Below, in pieces: positions 47,557 through 56,551 of a DNA stretch of 64,000 bases (the stretch's first letter is position 1; each line of letters begins with the position of its first letter). Source of the stretch: Pedococcus dokdonensis (GTDB lineage: Bacteria; Actinomycetota; Actinomycetes; Actinomycetales; Dermatophilaceae); contig NZ_LT629711.1 in assembly GCF_900104525.1 (NCBI RefSeq), forward strand, positions 1,922,001 through 1,986,000, in the 5' to 3' direction. The position numbers and the translations under genes were made by a program. The notes beneath the pieces were generated by a model that had not been told where the DNA came from, ran no database searches, and worked only from the letters and a program-made list of their open reading frames with translations.

Positions 47557-49170
47557 ATGCGGTGGCTGCCCCACCTTGCCGTCTCCACCCGGCTCCGCCT
47601 GTCGATGGCCCTCGTGGCCGCCATGTTCGCCTACATCGACGGCAGCCTCGTCACGGCACTGCCGTGGATCCTGCTCGTCGTCACCCTCGACCTCGCTGCG
47701 GCCAGCCTCGGCTACCTCACCGTCATCCAGGGGGCGTTCCGGCAGACCCAGCTGATCGCCCTCCTCGTGGTCGAGACCGTCTCGGCGGGCATCGGGATGG
47801 GCTCCGAGGGCTCGTGGTCCAAGCTCCTCATCATCATCCCCGCCTACCACGCGGGCTCCCGGTTCGCCCGGAAGGGCGCGATCGGTGCCCCCATCGTCGG
47901 GATCGGCGTCGCCCTCCTGACGACCATGTGGCTGGACCAGCTCACGCCGGCCGAGTCGCAGCTGATCGGGTTGGCCACCCTGCTCGCCGTGCTGTTCGGC
48001 CTGCTCGGGGCGTGGTCGCGGGAGCTCGAGCCCGAAGAGGTGCTCCCGGACGCCAACGTCGCCGCTGAGGCGAGCCTGCTGCTGCGCCGGCTGCACGAGC
48101 TCGCCGACACCCTCGACACCGGCTTCGACGCCCCCGGCTCCGCCGAGATGGCGCTCCAGGACCTCAGCAACCAGATGCGGTCGGCGCGCAGTGCGATCCT
48201 CGTCGGCTACGGCGACGACCCCGCCGTGCCGCTGGCGATCCGTGGGGCCGACCGCACCCCGTGGCCGGACCCGATGGAGCCGGACTCCGTGCTCGCCTGG
48301 ACCTGGCGGCGCGGCGAGGCCACCCTCACCGAGTGGAAGGACGACCTGGTCGCGCGCTCGGTGATCGTGGTGCCGCTCAACGACGACCAGGGCGACCGCC
48401 TCGGCCTCCTGGTCGCCGACCGACCCCTCGTGACGCCGTTCCGCGAGGAAGACCTCGCCGCCGCGCAGGGTGTGGCCGACCGCCACGCCGCCAACATCGA
48501 CCTGTCGGTGCTGTTCGCCGGCCTGCGCGAACGGGCCGGGCTCGAGGAGCGCGAGCGGCTGGCCCGCGAGATGCACGACGGCATCGCCCAGGAGATGGTC
48601 GCGCTGGGCTTCGGCATCGACGCGGTGCGGCGCAAGGCCCGCGGCCTCGACTCCCCCATCGCCGACGAGCTGGACGCGCTGCGCGTCGACGTGTCGCGGG
48701 TGCTGGGCGACCTGCGGCTGCACATCGCCGACCTGCGCATCGCCGTGCGCCCCGACACCGGCCTGGGAGCCATGATCGGCGCCCGCCTCCAGCACTTCGG
48801 GTCCTCGTCCGGCGTGACCACCCGCATGCACCTCAGCGAGACCGGCTTCCGCCTGCCGGCCCACACCGAGGTCCTCATCTACCGGCTCTTCCTCCGGATG
48901 CTCGCCGACGCGCGGCACTCGCTCAACGCCGAGACCGTCGAGGTCCGGCTCAACGTCGCGGCACCCCGGGTCGAGCTCTGGATGGCGCACGACGGCACCA
49001 GCACGCTGACCGAGCGCGACTTCGTCGACCACCCGCTGCTCAGCCTCGGCGGCGAGATCACCATCGAACCCTACGGCGGCGAAGGTGTCGCCCTCCGCAT
49101 GCGCATGCGCGCCCGCGGCGCCGCCCCGTCGGCAACGTTGTCCAACGAAAGGATCCCCCAGCCGTCATGA
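47557..49170 (+). CDS. NarL-type sensor histidine kinase with degenerate ATPase domain
   Basis: 537 aa. About four N-terminal membrane helices (1-155), a GAF-like domain (about 200-325) and a HisKA_3 helix with His340 (REMHDGIAQEM). The following region, where N-, G1- and G2-boxes belong, reads YRLFLRMLADARHSL and MAHDGTSTLTERDF, lacking the N-box Asn and the GxG loop, so ATP binding is doubtful. GGGAGG upstream fixes ATG 47557. The stop overlaps the response-regulator ATG. Location next to the Tad locus suggests control of pilus expression (inference). Confidence 0.82.
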   Translation: MRWLPHLAVSTRLRLSMALVAAMFAYIDGSLVTALPWILLVVTLDLAAASLGYLTVIQGAFRQTQLIALLVVETVSAGIGMGSEGSWSKLLIIIPAYHAGSRFARKGAIGAPIVGIGVALLTTMWLDQLTPAESQLIGLATLLAVLFGLLGAWSRELEPEEVLPDANVAAEASLLLRRLHELADTLDTGFDAPGSAEMALQDLSNQMRSARSAILVGYGDDPAVPLAIRGADRTPWPDPMEPDSVLAWTWRRGEATLTEWKDDLVARSVIVVPLNDDQGDRLGLLVADRPLVTPFREEDLAAAQGVADRHAANIDLSVLFAGLRERAGLEERERLAREMHDGIAQEMVALGFGIDAVRRKARGLDSPIADELDALRVDVSRVLGDLRLHIADLRIAVRPDTGLGAMIGARLQHFGSSSGVTTRMHLSETGFRLPAHTEVLIYRLFLRMLADARHSLNAETVEVRLNVAAPRVELWMAHDGTSTLTERDFVDHPLLSLGGEITIEPYGGEGVALRMRMRARGAAPSATLSNERIPQPS

Positions 49171-49817
49171 CCATCAACGTCGTGGTGATCGACGACCACA
49201 CCCTCGTGCGCGAAGCCGTCTGCCGCATGATCGACAGCGAGCCCGACCTCGCCGTCGTCGGTCAGGCCGGTGGCATCGCCGAGGGGCGCACCGTCCTCGC
49301 CCAGAACCTCATCCACGTCCTGGTCGTCGACGTGTCGATGCCCGACGGCTCCGGCCTGGTGCTGGCGCGGGCCGCCCGCGAGGCCTCGCCCCGGCTCGGC
49401 ATCGTCGTGCTGACCATGCACAACGACGACGAGACCCTGCTCGAGGCGCTCGACCTCGGCGCGTCGGCGCTGGTCCTCAAGTCCGCGCCCTCCGACGAGG
49501 TCATCGCGGCCGTCCGACGGGCCGCGGTCGCGCCCGACGCCTTCATGGCCACCGGGCTCGCCGAGGCGCTGCGTCGTCGCGACTCCAGCGACAAGCCGCG
49601 CCTGACTCCCCGTGAGGCCGAGGTGCTCGACCGGCTCGTCGCCGGCGACTCCATCGCCGCCGTCGCCAAGAAGCTCTACATGAGCGAGTCGACGGTCAAG
49701 ACCCACGTCTCCAAGGTCTACGAGAAGCTCGGCGCCCACAACCGGGCCTCGGCCGTGATGTCGGCCCTGCGGCTGGGCCTGGTCAAGGCCGAGTCCGTCG
49801 GGCACGCCCGGCACTGA
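49167..49817 (+). CDS. NarL/LuxR-type response regulator
   Basis: 216 aa. Receiver domain with DD at 9-10, phospho-acceptor Asp55 (VLVVDVSMPDGSG), and Lys near 106 (LVLKSAPS); C-terminal LuxR HTH (about 150-205; LTPREAEVLDRLVAGDSIAA, SESTVKTHVSKVYEKL). Partner of the kinase with which it overlaps by four bases. Convergent with the Tad operon across a strong hairpin. Confidence 0.88.
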   Translation: MTINVVVIDDHTLVREAVCRMIDSEPDLAVVGQAGGIAEGRTVLAQNLIHVLVVDVSMPDGSGLVLARAAREASPRLGIVVLTMHNDDETLLEALDLGASALVLKSAPSDEVIAAVRRAAVAPDAFMATGLAEALRRRDSSDKPRLTPREAEVLDRLVAGDSIAAVAKKLYMSESTVKTHVSKVYEKLGAHNRASAVMSALRLGLVKAESVGHARH

Positions 49818-49899
49818 GCCACGCGCCCTACGACACTGAGCCACGCGCCCTACGCCACTGAGCCACGCGTCAGACGACACCGAGCCACGCGTCATACCG
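49812..49899 (+). repeat. Four 22-base tandem repeats spanning the response-regulator stop
   Basis: Units start at 49812, 49834, 49856 and 49878 (CACTGAGCCACGCGCCCTACGA type; last two diverged). The first copy includes the TGA stop codon (49815-49817), so the array lies in the 3' untranslated region before the terminator. Confidence 0.85.
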
Positions 49900-49913
49900 A
49901 CGCCGGCACCATC

Positions 49914-49947
49914 GCGAAGGACCCCGCCGGCCGGCGGGGTCCTTCGC
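49914..49947. terminator. 34-base perfect palindrome, bidirectional terminator
   Basis: Arms 49914-49930 (GCGAAGGACCCCGCCGG) and 49931-49947 are exact complements without a spacer. It lies between the convergent response regulator and tadC stops. Confidence 0.8.
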
Positions 49948-49974
49948 GGTTCCGGGGCGCGGGTGGCGCCGGGG

Positions 49975-50901
49975 TCACATGTTGCCGAAGGTCTCCGCGA
50001 TGCGGATGGCGCCGGGGCCGATGATGACGATGAAGAGCGCCGGGAAGATGAACAGCAGCATCGGGAAGAGGATCTTCACCGGCACCTTCTGGGCCTTCTC
50101 CTCGGCCCGCTGACGACGGACCAGGCGCATCTGGTTGGACTGCTCGCGCAGCACGTTGCCGATCGGCAGACCGAGGCGGTCGGCCTGGACCAGCGCGCTC
50201 ACGAACGTCTTGGCCTCGGGGACCGTCGTGCGGGCCGCGAGCGAGCTGAACGCCGCGCCACGCGACTTGCCGATCTGGATCTCGGAGAGGACGCGGGCGA
50301 ACTCGCCGGAGACCGGACCGGTGGTCGACCGGGCCACCTGCAGCAGCGCCGCGTCGAAGCCCTGACCGGCCTCCACACACACCGTGAGCATGTCGAGCGC
50401 GTCGGCGAGGCCCCGCTGGAGGTCCTCCTGACGCTTCTGGCCCACGTTCATGAGCAGCAGGTCGGGCAGGAAGAAGCCCGCCACCGCGGCCGCGGCGGCG
50501 ATGAGCAGCCCGCGGAGGCTGAGGCCGCCACCGAGCACCAGGCCGAGCAGGCCACCGACGAACAGGCCGATGCCCTTGGCACCCATCACCCGCTCCACGG
50601 TCCACTCACCCGGGTTGCCGGCCAGGTCGAGCCGGCGCACCATGCGCTCGTTCGTCCCGGTCGGGGAGAGCCGCTGGGCGAGCGCACGGGTCTGGTTGAG
50701 CAAGGGGGCGACGAGCCGCTCCATGGCGGGGAGCTCGGACTTGCCGACCTCACGCTTGTCGACGGTGCGCTCGATCAGGTCGAGCGACCGCGCGACACCC
50801 GTGGGAGCACCGGCTCCCAACGACACCGCGAGCACGATCGTCATCAGCGCGATGCCGACGGCGACGAGGGCGACGACCAGCAGAATGAGTCCCATCATCA
50901 C
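49975..50901 (-). CDS. tadC: TadC-type secretion F-family membrane protein
   Basis: 308 aa. N-terminal helix (LILLVVALVAVGIALMTIVL), two helices near 105-150 (GIGLFVGGLLGLVLGG, LRGLLIAAAAAVAGFFLPDL), a T2SSF core (LADALDMLTVCVEAGQGFDA, LGLPIGNVLREQSNQMRLVR), and a C-terminal helix. Ends the second Tad operon. GTG 50901 overlaps the upstream stop by four bases; two ATGs follow immediately as alternatives. Longer conserved core than the first-cluster TadC, and closer to classical TadC. Confidence 0.88.
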   Translation of the reverse strand: MMMGLILLVVALVAVGIALMTIVLAVSLGAGAPTGVARSLDLIERTVDKREVGKSELPAMERLVAPLLNQTRALAQRLSPTGTNERMVRRLDLAGNPGEWTVERVMGAKGIGLFVGGLLGLVLGGGLSLRGLLIAAAAAVAGFFLPDLLLMNVGQKRQEDLQRGLADALDMLTVCVEAGQGFDAALLQVARSTTGPVSGEFARVLSEIQIGKSRGAAFSSLAARTTVPEAKTFVSALVQADRLGLPIGNVLREQSNQMRLVRRQRAEEKAQKVPVKILFPMLLFIFPALFIVIIGPGAIRIAETFGNM

Positions 50902-52874
50902 ACCTTCACGTCCACGACTTTACGCATCCAGAACATGCCGATCCCGAGCGAGATGATCCCGCCGACGATCATGATGATCCCGAGCGTGGTGGTCCAGAGC
51001 AGCTGGATGTAGTCGTGGTTGGTCTTCATCGTGTAGAGGAAGATGCCGATCGGCAGGGCCACGAGGATGTAGGCGGACAGGCGCCCCTCAGCGGAGAGCG
51101 CGCGCACGTGCCGGCGCAGCTCCTCGCGCTCGCGGAGCGTCTTGGCCGTGGTGCGCAGGGTCTCGGCCAGGTTGCCACCGACCTCGCGCTGGATGCGGAT
51201 CGCCATGGACGTCCAGCGCATGTTCTCGCTGTCCATCCGGGCGGCCATCCGCTCGAGTGCGTCGGAGACGTCGGAGCCGATCCGGGTCTCGGCCAGCGCT
51301 CGGGAGAACTCCTTGGCGGCCGGGTCGGCGGCGTCCTTGGCCACTGCGTCGAGCGCCTGGGGCAACGAGAAACCGGTGCTGAGGCTGCTCGCCACCAGGG
51401 TGAGCACGTCCGGCAGCTGGGCCTCGAACTTCTTGCCACGGCGGTTCGAGAGGAACTTCAGGATGAAGGCCGGGGCGAAGACCCCGACCAGCAGGCCGAT
51501 CAGCGCCGCGACCAGCATGGCGATCACGCCGCTGTGGAACAGCACCATGAAGGTCGCGACCGAGACCACGATGGCCACGATCCGCAGCACCCACCACTCA
51601 CCAGCGCGCAGCGGCAGGTCGGCGCGCGAGATGTGGGCCATCGTCTTGCTCGTCGAGTCGCGGCCCTCCATCATGCGCTCGCCGAGGAACACGAGGTTCT
51701 CGGACACCGCGTTGGGGCGCGACTTTCCCTTGCCGATGGCCGCGGTGGCGGCGACGTAGCGGTCGATGTTCTCGACGCGCTTGGTGCGACCGGACTTGAA
51801 GGAGCCGCTCGAGAGCGCGATCACCATGGCCATCAGCGCGACGAACACCGCCCCCATGCCGAGGCCGAGGATGGGCGACACCCCGAGGACCGGCAGGGTC
51901 GCGGCGGGTGCCCCGCCCTTGATGACGTCCTCGGTCGGCCCGGTGATGGGCGACGTGTCGGCAGCCGCCTTGGTGGGGCTCGCGGCGACGCCCGCACCGA
52001 AGTCGACCAGGGCCGTGGTGGCGAACGCCTTGCCGCCGGACTTGCCGGCGATCTTGATGTTCTGGGCGCCACCGACGCCGGCCGGCAGGGGCATCGAGAA
52101 GCTGAGCTGGGAGGCGAGGGTCTTGGCGGCCGAGGTGAAGGCGTTCTGGACGCTGCCCGCGTTGGCTGCGGAGACGACGCTGCCGCCCCCGGCCTTGGTG
52201 AAGCTCTGGAGCACGCTGACGTTGCTGTCGGTGGACTTGAACGAGACGGCCTCGGCCCGGACCTTGGCGCTCTTCAGGGCGGCCACCGTGGTCGCCTGGG
52301 TGGCGCTGCTCGCGGTGTCACCGCCGTCGCTGAGGAGCAGGATGCTGCGCTCGCCCCTTGATCCGAGGGTGCGGACCGCGAGGTTGACGCCGTCGTACAG
52401 CGCGGTCTCGCCGTCGGCGGTGAGGTCGTTGACGGCGGCCTGCACCTTGCCCTGGTCAGCCGTGGGCGCGAGGTCGAGGGTGGCCTTGCCGGAGAACGAC
52501 ACGACGCCCACCCGGACGTCGTCGGGCACGCTCTTGAGGAAGGCCGCGACGGCGGAGCGCACGGTGGCCATCCCGGAGGTCCCCATCGAGCCGCTGGTGT
52601 CGACGACGATGATCGTCGTGCGCGCCACCGGCGAGCCCGTGCCACTGGTGATCGCGTCGACCGGGTAGGTCTTGCCGGCGACGGTGACGTCGAGCGACGG
52701 GTCGATGTCGGAGCCGTTCGTCGAGGCGATCAGCCCGACGAGGTTGCCCGACTTCACCTCGATCCCGGTCACGTTGACGGTGCTGTCCGCGGCTGCGGCC
52801 GGGACGGCAGCGAGGAGCCCGACCACCGCAGCGGTCAGGAGCGCCCGGAGGGCGCGGGGAGAACCACGAAACAT
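50898..52874 (-). CDS. tadB: VWA-TadB fusion protein
   Basis: 658 aa, about twice a normal TadB. Signal peptide (1-29), an extracytoplasmic von Willebrand A domain (about 85-265) with MIDAS DTSGS at 92-96 plus a Thr/Asp pair downstream (LLLSDGGDT), a short beta domain, a membrane helix (about 330-350), then a full TadB: two helices near 430-480, T2SSF domain (about 490-610; LPDVLTLVASSLSTGFSLPQ) and C-terminal helices. VWA domains bind metal-dependent protein ligands, so this subunit may contact pilin or the cell wall. TGATG coupling to cpaF. Confidence 0.88.
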   Translation of the reverse strand: MFRGSPRALRALLTAAVVGLLAAVPAAAADSTVNVTGIEVKSGNLVGLIASTNGSDIDPSLDVTVAGKTYPVDAITSGTGSPVARTTIIVVDTSGSMGTSGMATVRSAVAAFLKSVPDDVRVGVVSFSGKATLDLAPTADQGKVQAAVNDLTADGETALYDGVNLAVRTLGSRGERSILLLSDGGDTASSATQATTVAALKSAKVRAEAVSFKSTDSNVSVLQSFTKAGGGSVVSAANAGSVQNAFTSAAKTLASQLSFSMPLPAGVGGAQNIKIAGKSGGKAFATTALVDFGAGVAASPTKAAADTSPITGPTEDVIKGGAPAATLPVLGVSPILGLGMGAVFVALMAMVIALSSGSFKSGRTKRVENIDRYVAATAAIGKGKSRPNAVSENLVFLGERMMEGRDSTSKTMAHISRADLPLRAGEWWVLRIVAIVVSVATFMVLFHSGVIAMLVAALIGLLVGVFAPAFILKFLSNRRGKKFEAQLPDVLTLVASSLSTGFSLPQALDAVAKDAADPAAKEFSRALAETRIGSDVSDALERMAARMDSENMRWTSMAIRIQREVGGNLAETLRTTAKTLREREELRRHVRALSAEGRLSAYILVALPIGIFLYTMKTNHDYIQLLWTTTLGIIMIVGGIISLGIGMFWMRKVVDVKV

Positions 52875-54238
52875 CAGAGTCCCTTGACGAAGAGGTCCGG
52901 CGGCAGCTCGATGCCCTGGTCGTGCAGGTCCTCCGCGAACTTCGGGCGCAGCCCGTTGCTCTTGAGCACGCCACGGAAGCGGCCCTGGTCGTCGCGGCCG
53001 GCGCTGTAGTCGAAGGAGAACAGGTCCTGCATGGTGATGATGTCGCCCTCCATGCCGATCACCTCGCTGATCGCGGTGACGCGACGCGAGCCGTCCTTCA
53101 TACGGGCCTGCTGGATGACCATGTCGACGGCGCCGGCCACCTGCTCGCGAATCGCTCGCACGGGCAGGTCGACACCGGCCATGAGCACCATGGTCTCGAG
53201 GCGGGAGAGGCTGTCGCGCGGGCTGTTGGCGTGCACGGTCGTCAGGGAGCCGTCGTGACCGGTGTTCATCGCCTGCAGCATGTCGAGGGCGGCGCCGTCA
53301 CGGCACTCACCGACGACGATGCGGTCAGGGCGCATACGCAGGGAGTTCTTCACCAGCTCACGGATGGGGATGGCGCCGCGACCCTCGATGTTGGAGGGAC
53401 GGGACTCCAGGCGCAGCACGTGGTCCTGGTGCAGCTGGAGCTCGGCGGCGTCCTCGATGGTGACGATGCGCTCGTCGTCGGGGATGAACGACGACACCAC
53501 GTTGAGCAGCGTCGTCTTACCGGAGCCGGTACCACCGGAGATGATGATGTTGCGGCGACCGCGGACGCAGGCCGAGAGGAAGTCACGGACCTGCGGCGTG
53601 AACGTGCCGAAGGCGATGAGGTCCTTGTCGGTGAACGGGTCGGTCGCGAACTTTCGGATGGTGAGCAGCGAGCCGTCGAGGGCGATCGGCGGGATGACCG
53701 CGTTGACACGCGAGCCGTCGGGCAGACGGGCGTCGACCAGCGGGCTGGCCTCGTCGACACGGCGGCCGACGCGACCCACGATCTTGTCGATCGTGCGGCG
53801 CAGGTGGGCGTCCGAGCTGAAGTGCGTCTCGACCGAGTACAGCTTGCCGGCGCGCTCCACGTAGATCTGGTCGGGTCCGTTGACCATGATCTCGGTGATC
53901 TCGCTGTCGCGCAGCAGCGGCTCCAGCGGGCCGTGGCCGAGGATCTCGTCGGAGACCTCCTGCGAGATGCGCGTGCGGTCGGCCAGGGACAGCGGGGTGT
54001 CCTCGTGGTCGATGACGTCCTGCAGCGTGTGGCGGACCTTCTGCTCGAGCTCGTTCTGGTCGAGGTGCGGGTCGTACAGCTGCGGGCCCAGCGAGTCGAG
54101 CAGCGCCTGGTGGACGCTGGCCTTGACCGTGGCGAACGGGTCCACGAGCCGCGGACGCTCGCTCGCGGTGGGAGCCGCGGCCTCGGTCGCGGACTGCTGG
54201 CTGCGCCGGACGCTCTCGAGCCGGTCGGCGAGGCTCAT
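52874..54238 (-). CDS. cpaF: TadA/CpaF secretion ATPase (second Tad locus)
   Basis: 454 aa. N-terminal region with LLDSLGPQLYDPHLDQNELE and HGPLEPLLRDSEITEIMVNG, Walker A SGGTGSGKTTLLNVV (Lys241), Asp box TIEDAAELQLHQDHVLRLES, Walker B MRPDRIVVGECRDGAALDML, His box TVHANSPRDSLSRLE. Drives assembly of the Flp pili encoded upstream. Overlaps cpaE at 54235-54238 and the VWA-TadB gene by one base. Confidence 0.93.
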   Translation of the reverse strand: MSLADRLESVRRSQQSATEAAAPTASERPRLVDPFATVKASVHQALLDSLGPQLYDPHLDQNELEQKVRHTLQDVIDHEDTPLSLADRTRISQEVSDEILGHGPLEPLLRDSEITEIMVNGPDQIYVERAGKLYSVETHFSSDAHLRRTIDKIVGRVGRRVDEASPLVDARLPDGSRVNAVIPPIALDGSLLTIRKFATDPFTDKDLIAFGTFTPQVRDFLSACVRGRRNIIISGGTGSGKTTLLNVVSSFIPDDERIVTIEDAAELQLHQDHVLRLESRPSNIEGRGAIPIRELVKNSLRMRPDRIVVGECRDGAALDMLQAMNTGHDGSLTTVHANSPRDSLSRLETMVLMAGVDLPVRAIREQVAGAVDMVIQQARMKDGSRRVTAISEVIGMEGDIITMQDLFSFDYSAGRDDQGRFRGVLKSNGLRPKFAEDLHDQGIELPPDLFVKGL

Positions 54239-55434
54239 CGGTTACCTCCACGCGAAAGGGACCAGCGGCCGGGCTTGGTGGCCGGCTGGCCGGGGGCCTG
54301 GGCCTGGGTGCCGCCGGTCGGGTTGTCGGGCAGGCGGATGAACCGGTCGGCGAGGTCGCGCAGGGCGAGGCTCACGGCGTGCTTCGGCTCGTCGAGGATG
54401 ATCGGCACGCCACGGTTGACCGAGGCGGGCACGGCGGTGCTGTTGGGCACCATCACGGCGATGTCCTGCTTGATCGCGGCGACGACGTCCTCGGGACGGA
54501 GCCCGACCTTGGCGTCGGAGCGGTTCAGGACGACGAGGCGGGAGTCCTTGCGGTTGCCCAGCAGGTCGAGGGTGTCGAGCGTCAGGCGCAGGTTCTTGAC
54601 CGCGGGGATGTCGAGCGTCGCGATGAGGATCAGCAGGTCGCTGTCGTCGAACGCCGCGAGGACGTGCGAGGTGAACGCCGGCGGGGTGTCGAGGATGACG
54701 TAGTCGTAGTGCCGCTTGGCCACGCGGATCAGCTCGGCCACCGTGGTGCCGGGCACGCGGTCGGCGTCGCTCGGCTCGGCCGGTGCGCTGATCGCCTCGA
54801 GACCGCTGTCGTGCTTGGTGACGACCGCGTTGATGGCCTGCTCGTCGATGTTGCCGGCCATGCCGACCAGGTCGATGATCGAGTTCTGGGGCAGCATCTG
54901 CAGGCTGATGCCGACGTCGCCGAAGGCCAGGTCGAGGTCGATCAGCAGCACCCGCGAGCCGGTGGCGGCGAGGTAGGCGCTGAGGTTGGTCGCGAAGGTC
55001 GTCTTGCCCACGCCACCCTTGGCCGAGAACACCGTGACGACTCGCGCCGTCTTGGCGCCGACGGTCTCACCGGAGTGCCCGCTCACGCGGGTGGACAGCT
55101 CGCGGCTGCGCCGCGCGGCGTCAGCCAGACCGGTCACGTCGTCGGCGGTGATGACCTCACGGACACCGGCCCGCAGGGCCTGGCCGAGCACCGCGACGTC
55201 GATCCGACGACGCAGGAGCAGCACGCCGAGCTCCGGGCGCTCGACCCGGCACAGCTCGGAGAAGGTGCAGGCGGCGTCCATGTCGACGTCGGGCCCGATC
55301 AGCACGAGCAGCTCGGTCGGGTTCTCCCCCAGGGCCCGCACCATGGCGGCCTGGTTGTCGATCCGCACGATCGATCCGACAGCGAAGTCGTAGCGCTCGG
55401 AGGCGCTCGGGTCCGCATCCCACAGCAGCGTCAT
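54235..55434 (-). CDS. cpaE: CpaE/TadZ-like localisation ATPase
   Basis: 399 aa. Receiver-like N-terminus (about 1-115) and ParA/MinD domain with an intact Walker A FSAKGGVGKTTFATNL, followed by DLDLAFGDVGISLQML and YDYVILDTPPAF. CpaE/TadZ positions the pilus machine. ATG 55434 chosen, because the frame open to 55512 would enter cpaB. C-terminus Gly/Gln-rich with basic tail. Unlike the CpaE-like protein at 32483, the nucleotide site is complete here. Confidence 0.88.
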   Translation of the reverse strand: MTLLWDADPSASERYDFAVGSIVRIDNQAAMVRALGENPTELLVLIGPDVDMDAACTFSELCRVERPELGVLLLRRRIDVAVLGQALRAGVREVITADDVTGLADAARRSRELSTRVSGHSGETVGAKTARVVTVFSAKGGVGKTTFATNLSAYLAATGSRVLLIDLDLAFGDVGISLQMLPQNSIIDLVGMAGNIDEQAINAVVTKHDSGLEAISAPAEPSDADRVPGTTVAELIRVAKRHYDYVILDTPPAFTSHVLAAFDDSDLLILIATLDIPAVKNLRLTLDTLDLLGNRKDSRLVVLNRSDAKVGLRPEDVVAAIKQDIAVMVPNSTAVPASVNRGVPIILDEPKHAVSLALRDLADRFIRLPDNPTGGTQAQAPGQPATKPGRWSLSRGGNR

Positions 55435-55444
55435 GACGTACGCC

Positions 55445-56224
55445 TTACTTGGTCGAGAAGAGGGAGACTCCGGAGACGACCTTACCGAGGTCGACCTTGG
55501 CGTCGGTCCCACGGAGTGCGGCGTAGAGCCGCCCGGTCTGGATGCCGTGCACGAGGCGGACCGCGTCGGCCGGGGTCACGGCCACGGTGAGCAGGGCGCC
55601 GGCGACCGGGGCCGGAGCGGCCTCGCCGTCCTCGCCCGTCGCCGCCGGGGCGGCCGGGGTGAGGGAGGCCTCGCCCATCGCGATGACCAGGACGTCCTCG
55701 AGCAGGACCCGCGTCTGGGTGCCGGTCTCGCCCTTGGTGCTGGCGGAGTCGGCGGCGGAGACCACCGGGTCGAACGAGTCGAACAGGACGACGTGCGACC
55801 CCGGGGTGAGGAAGGTGCCGACCCGGGCGGGGTCGGACAGCGAGATGCTGACGGCCACCTGGCCGGCCGGCACCTCGATCGCCTTGGTGCCCACGGGCTT
55901 CACGCCGAAGCGGTCGCTGAGCACGTACTCACCGGGCTGGATGTCGGAGAGCGCGAAGAGCCCGCCGTTGCTGCCGTCGACGCCGGAGAGGGCGCCCAGC
56001 GGCACACCCTTGGAGGCGACCGAGGTCTTGACGATCAGCCCGCTCTGCACGGCGTCCTTGAGCGTCGTCCCGGAGGGGACCAGCGACTTCACGACGTAGA
56101 CGTTGGCGGGCTGCTGGGAGGCCACTGCCCGCGCGTCGGCTCCGCGGGCATACAGCAGCACGGCCGTGACGCCCACCAGGGCGACGACGGCTGCCGCAAG
56201 GATGGCGACGATTCTGCGTCCCAT
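55445..56224 (-). CDS. cpaB: CpaB/RcpC (SAF-domain) pilus assembly protein
   Basis: 259 aa. N-terminal helix (RIVAILAAAVVALVGVTAVLL), SAF domain (about 40-110; VYVVKSLVPSGTTLKDAVQS, FALSDIQPGEYVLSDRF), then an RcpC-type beta region (VAVSISLSDPARVGTFLTPG, DVLVIAMGEA, LLTVAVTPADAVRLVHGIQT). Acts on the outer face of the membrane in Tad systems. Ten bases upstream of cpaE. A Pro/Ala/Glu-rich insertion lies near residues 190-210. Confidence 0.85.
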   Translation of the reverse strand: MGRRIVAILAAAVVALVGVTAVLLYARGADARAVASQQPANVYVVKSLVPSGTTLKDAVQSGLIVKTSVASKGVPLGALSGVDGSNGGLFALSDIQPGEYVLSDRFGVKPVGTKAIEVPAGQVAVSISLSDPARVGTFLTPGSHVVLFDSFDPVVSAADSASTKGETGTQTRVLLEDVLVIAMGEASLTPAAPAATGEDGEAAPAPVAGALLTVAVTPADAVRLVHGIQTGRLYAALRGTDAKVDLGKVVSGVSLFSTK

Positions 56225-56252
56225 GATCTGTCAGTCCTCGATCTCTGCTTGG

Positions 56253-56486
56253 TTAAAGGTGGAAGGCACTGCTCGGCACCTCGAAGAGGTGGACGGCGTT
56301 CGTGCCGAAGACGGTGACGGCGGCGACGATGACCAGGGCGATGAGGCTGACCATGATCGCGTACTCGACGGAGGTGGCGCCGAGCTCTTGCCGGCGACTG
56401 CGACCACGGGTTCGGGCCGGGGCCAGGAGAGCCGCACGTGCCCGCGAACGACGATCAGCGAGGCCGCGACGTCTGGTTGCGTTCAC
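56253..56486 (-). CDS. Flp-family pilin with long Arg-rich leader
   Basis: 77 aa. Processing site G36-A37 in ELGATSVEYAIMVSLIALVI, with Glu at +5 and Tyr at +6 as in Flp pilins, then one hydrophobic helix. The 36-residue leader contains 12 arginines and is twice the length of that in the neighbouring pilin, yet AGGAG six bases before GTG 56486 shows the start is genuine. Possibly a minor pilin. Confidence 0.85.
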   Translation of the reverse strand: MNATRRRGLADRRSRARAALLAPARTRGRSRRQELGATSVEYAIMVSLIALVIVAAVTVFGTNAVHLFEVPSSAFHL

Positions 56487-56551
56487 GCGATTCTCCTGTG
56501 GGTGTTCGGACCAGGGGGTCAGGGACTGACTGCGGTCCGGTGAGAATGTGG

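Noticed and set aside
46552..49032. 826-aa minus-strand frame extending comF upstream
   Set aside because: Residues before 47430 lie antisense to the kinase gene and have no domain; ATG 47430 gives a normal ComF.
49812..49899. CRISPR array or attachment site
   Set aside because: Contiguous 22-base tandem units without spacers; no integrase or tRNA nearby.
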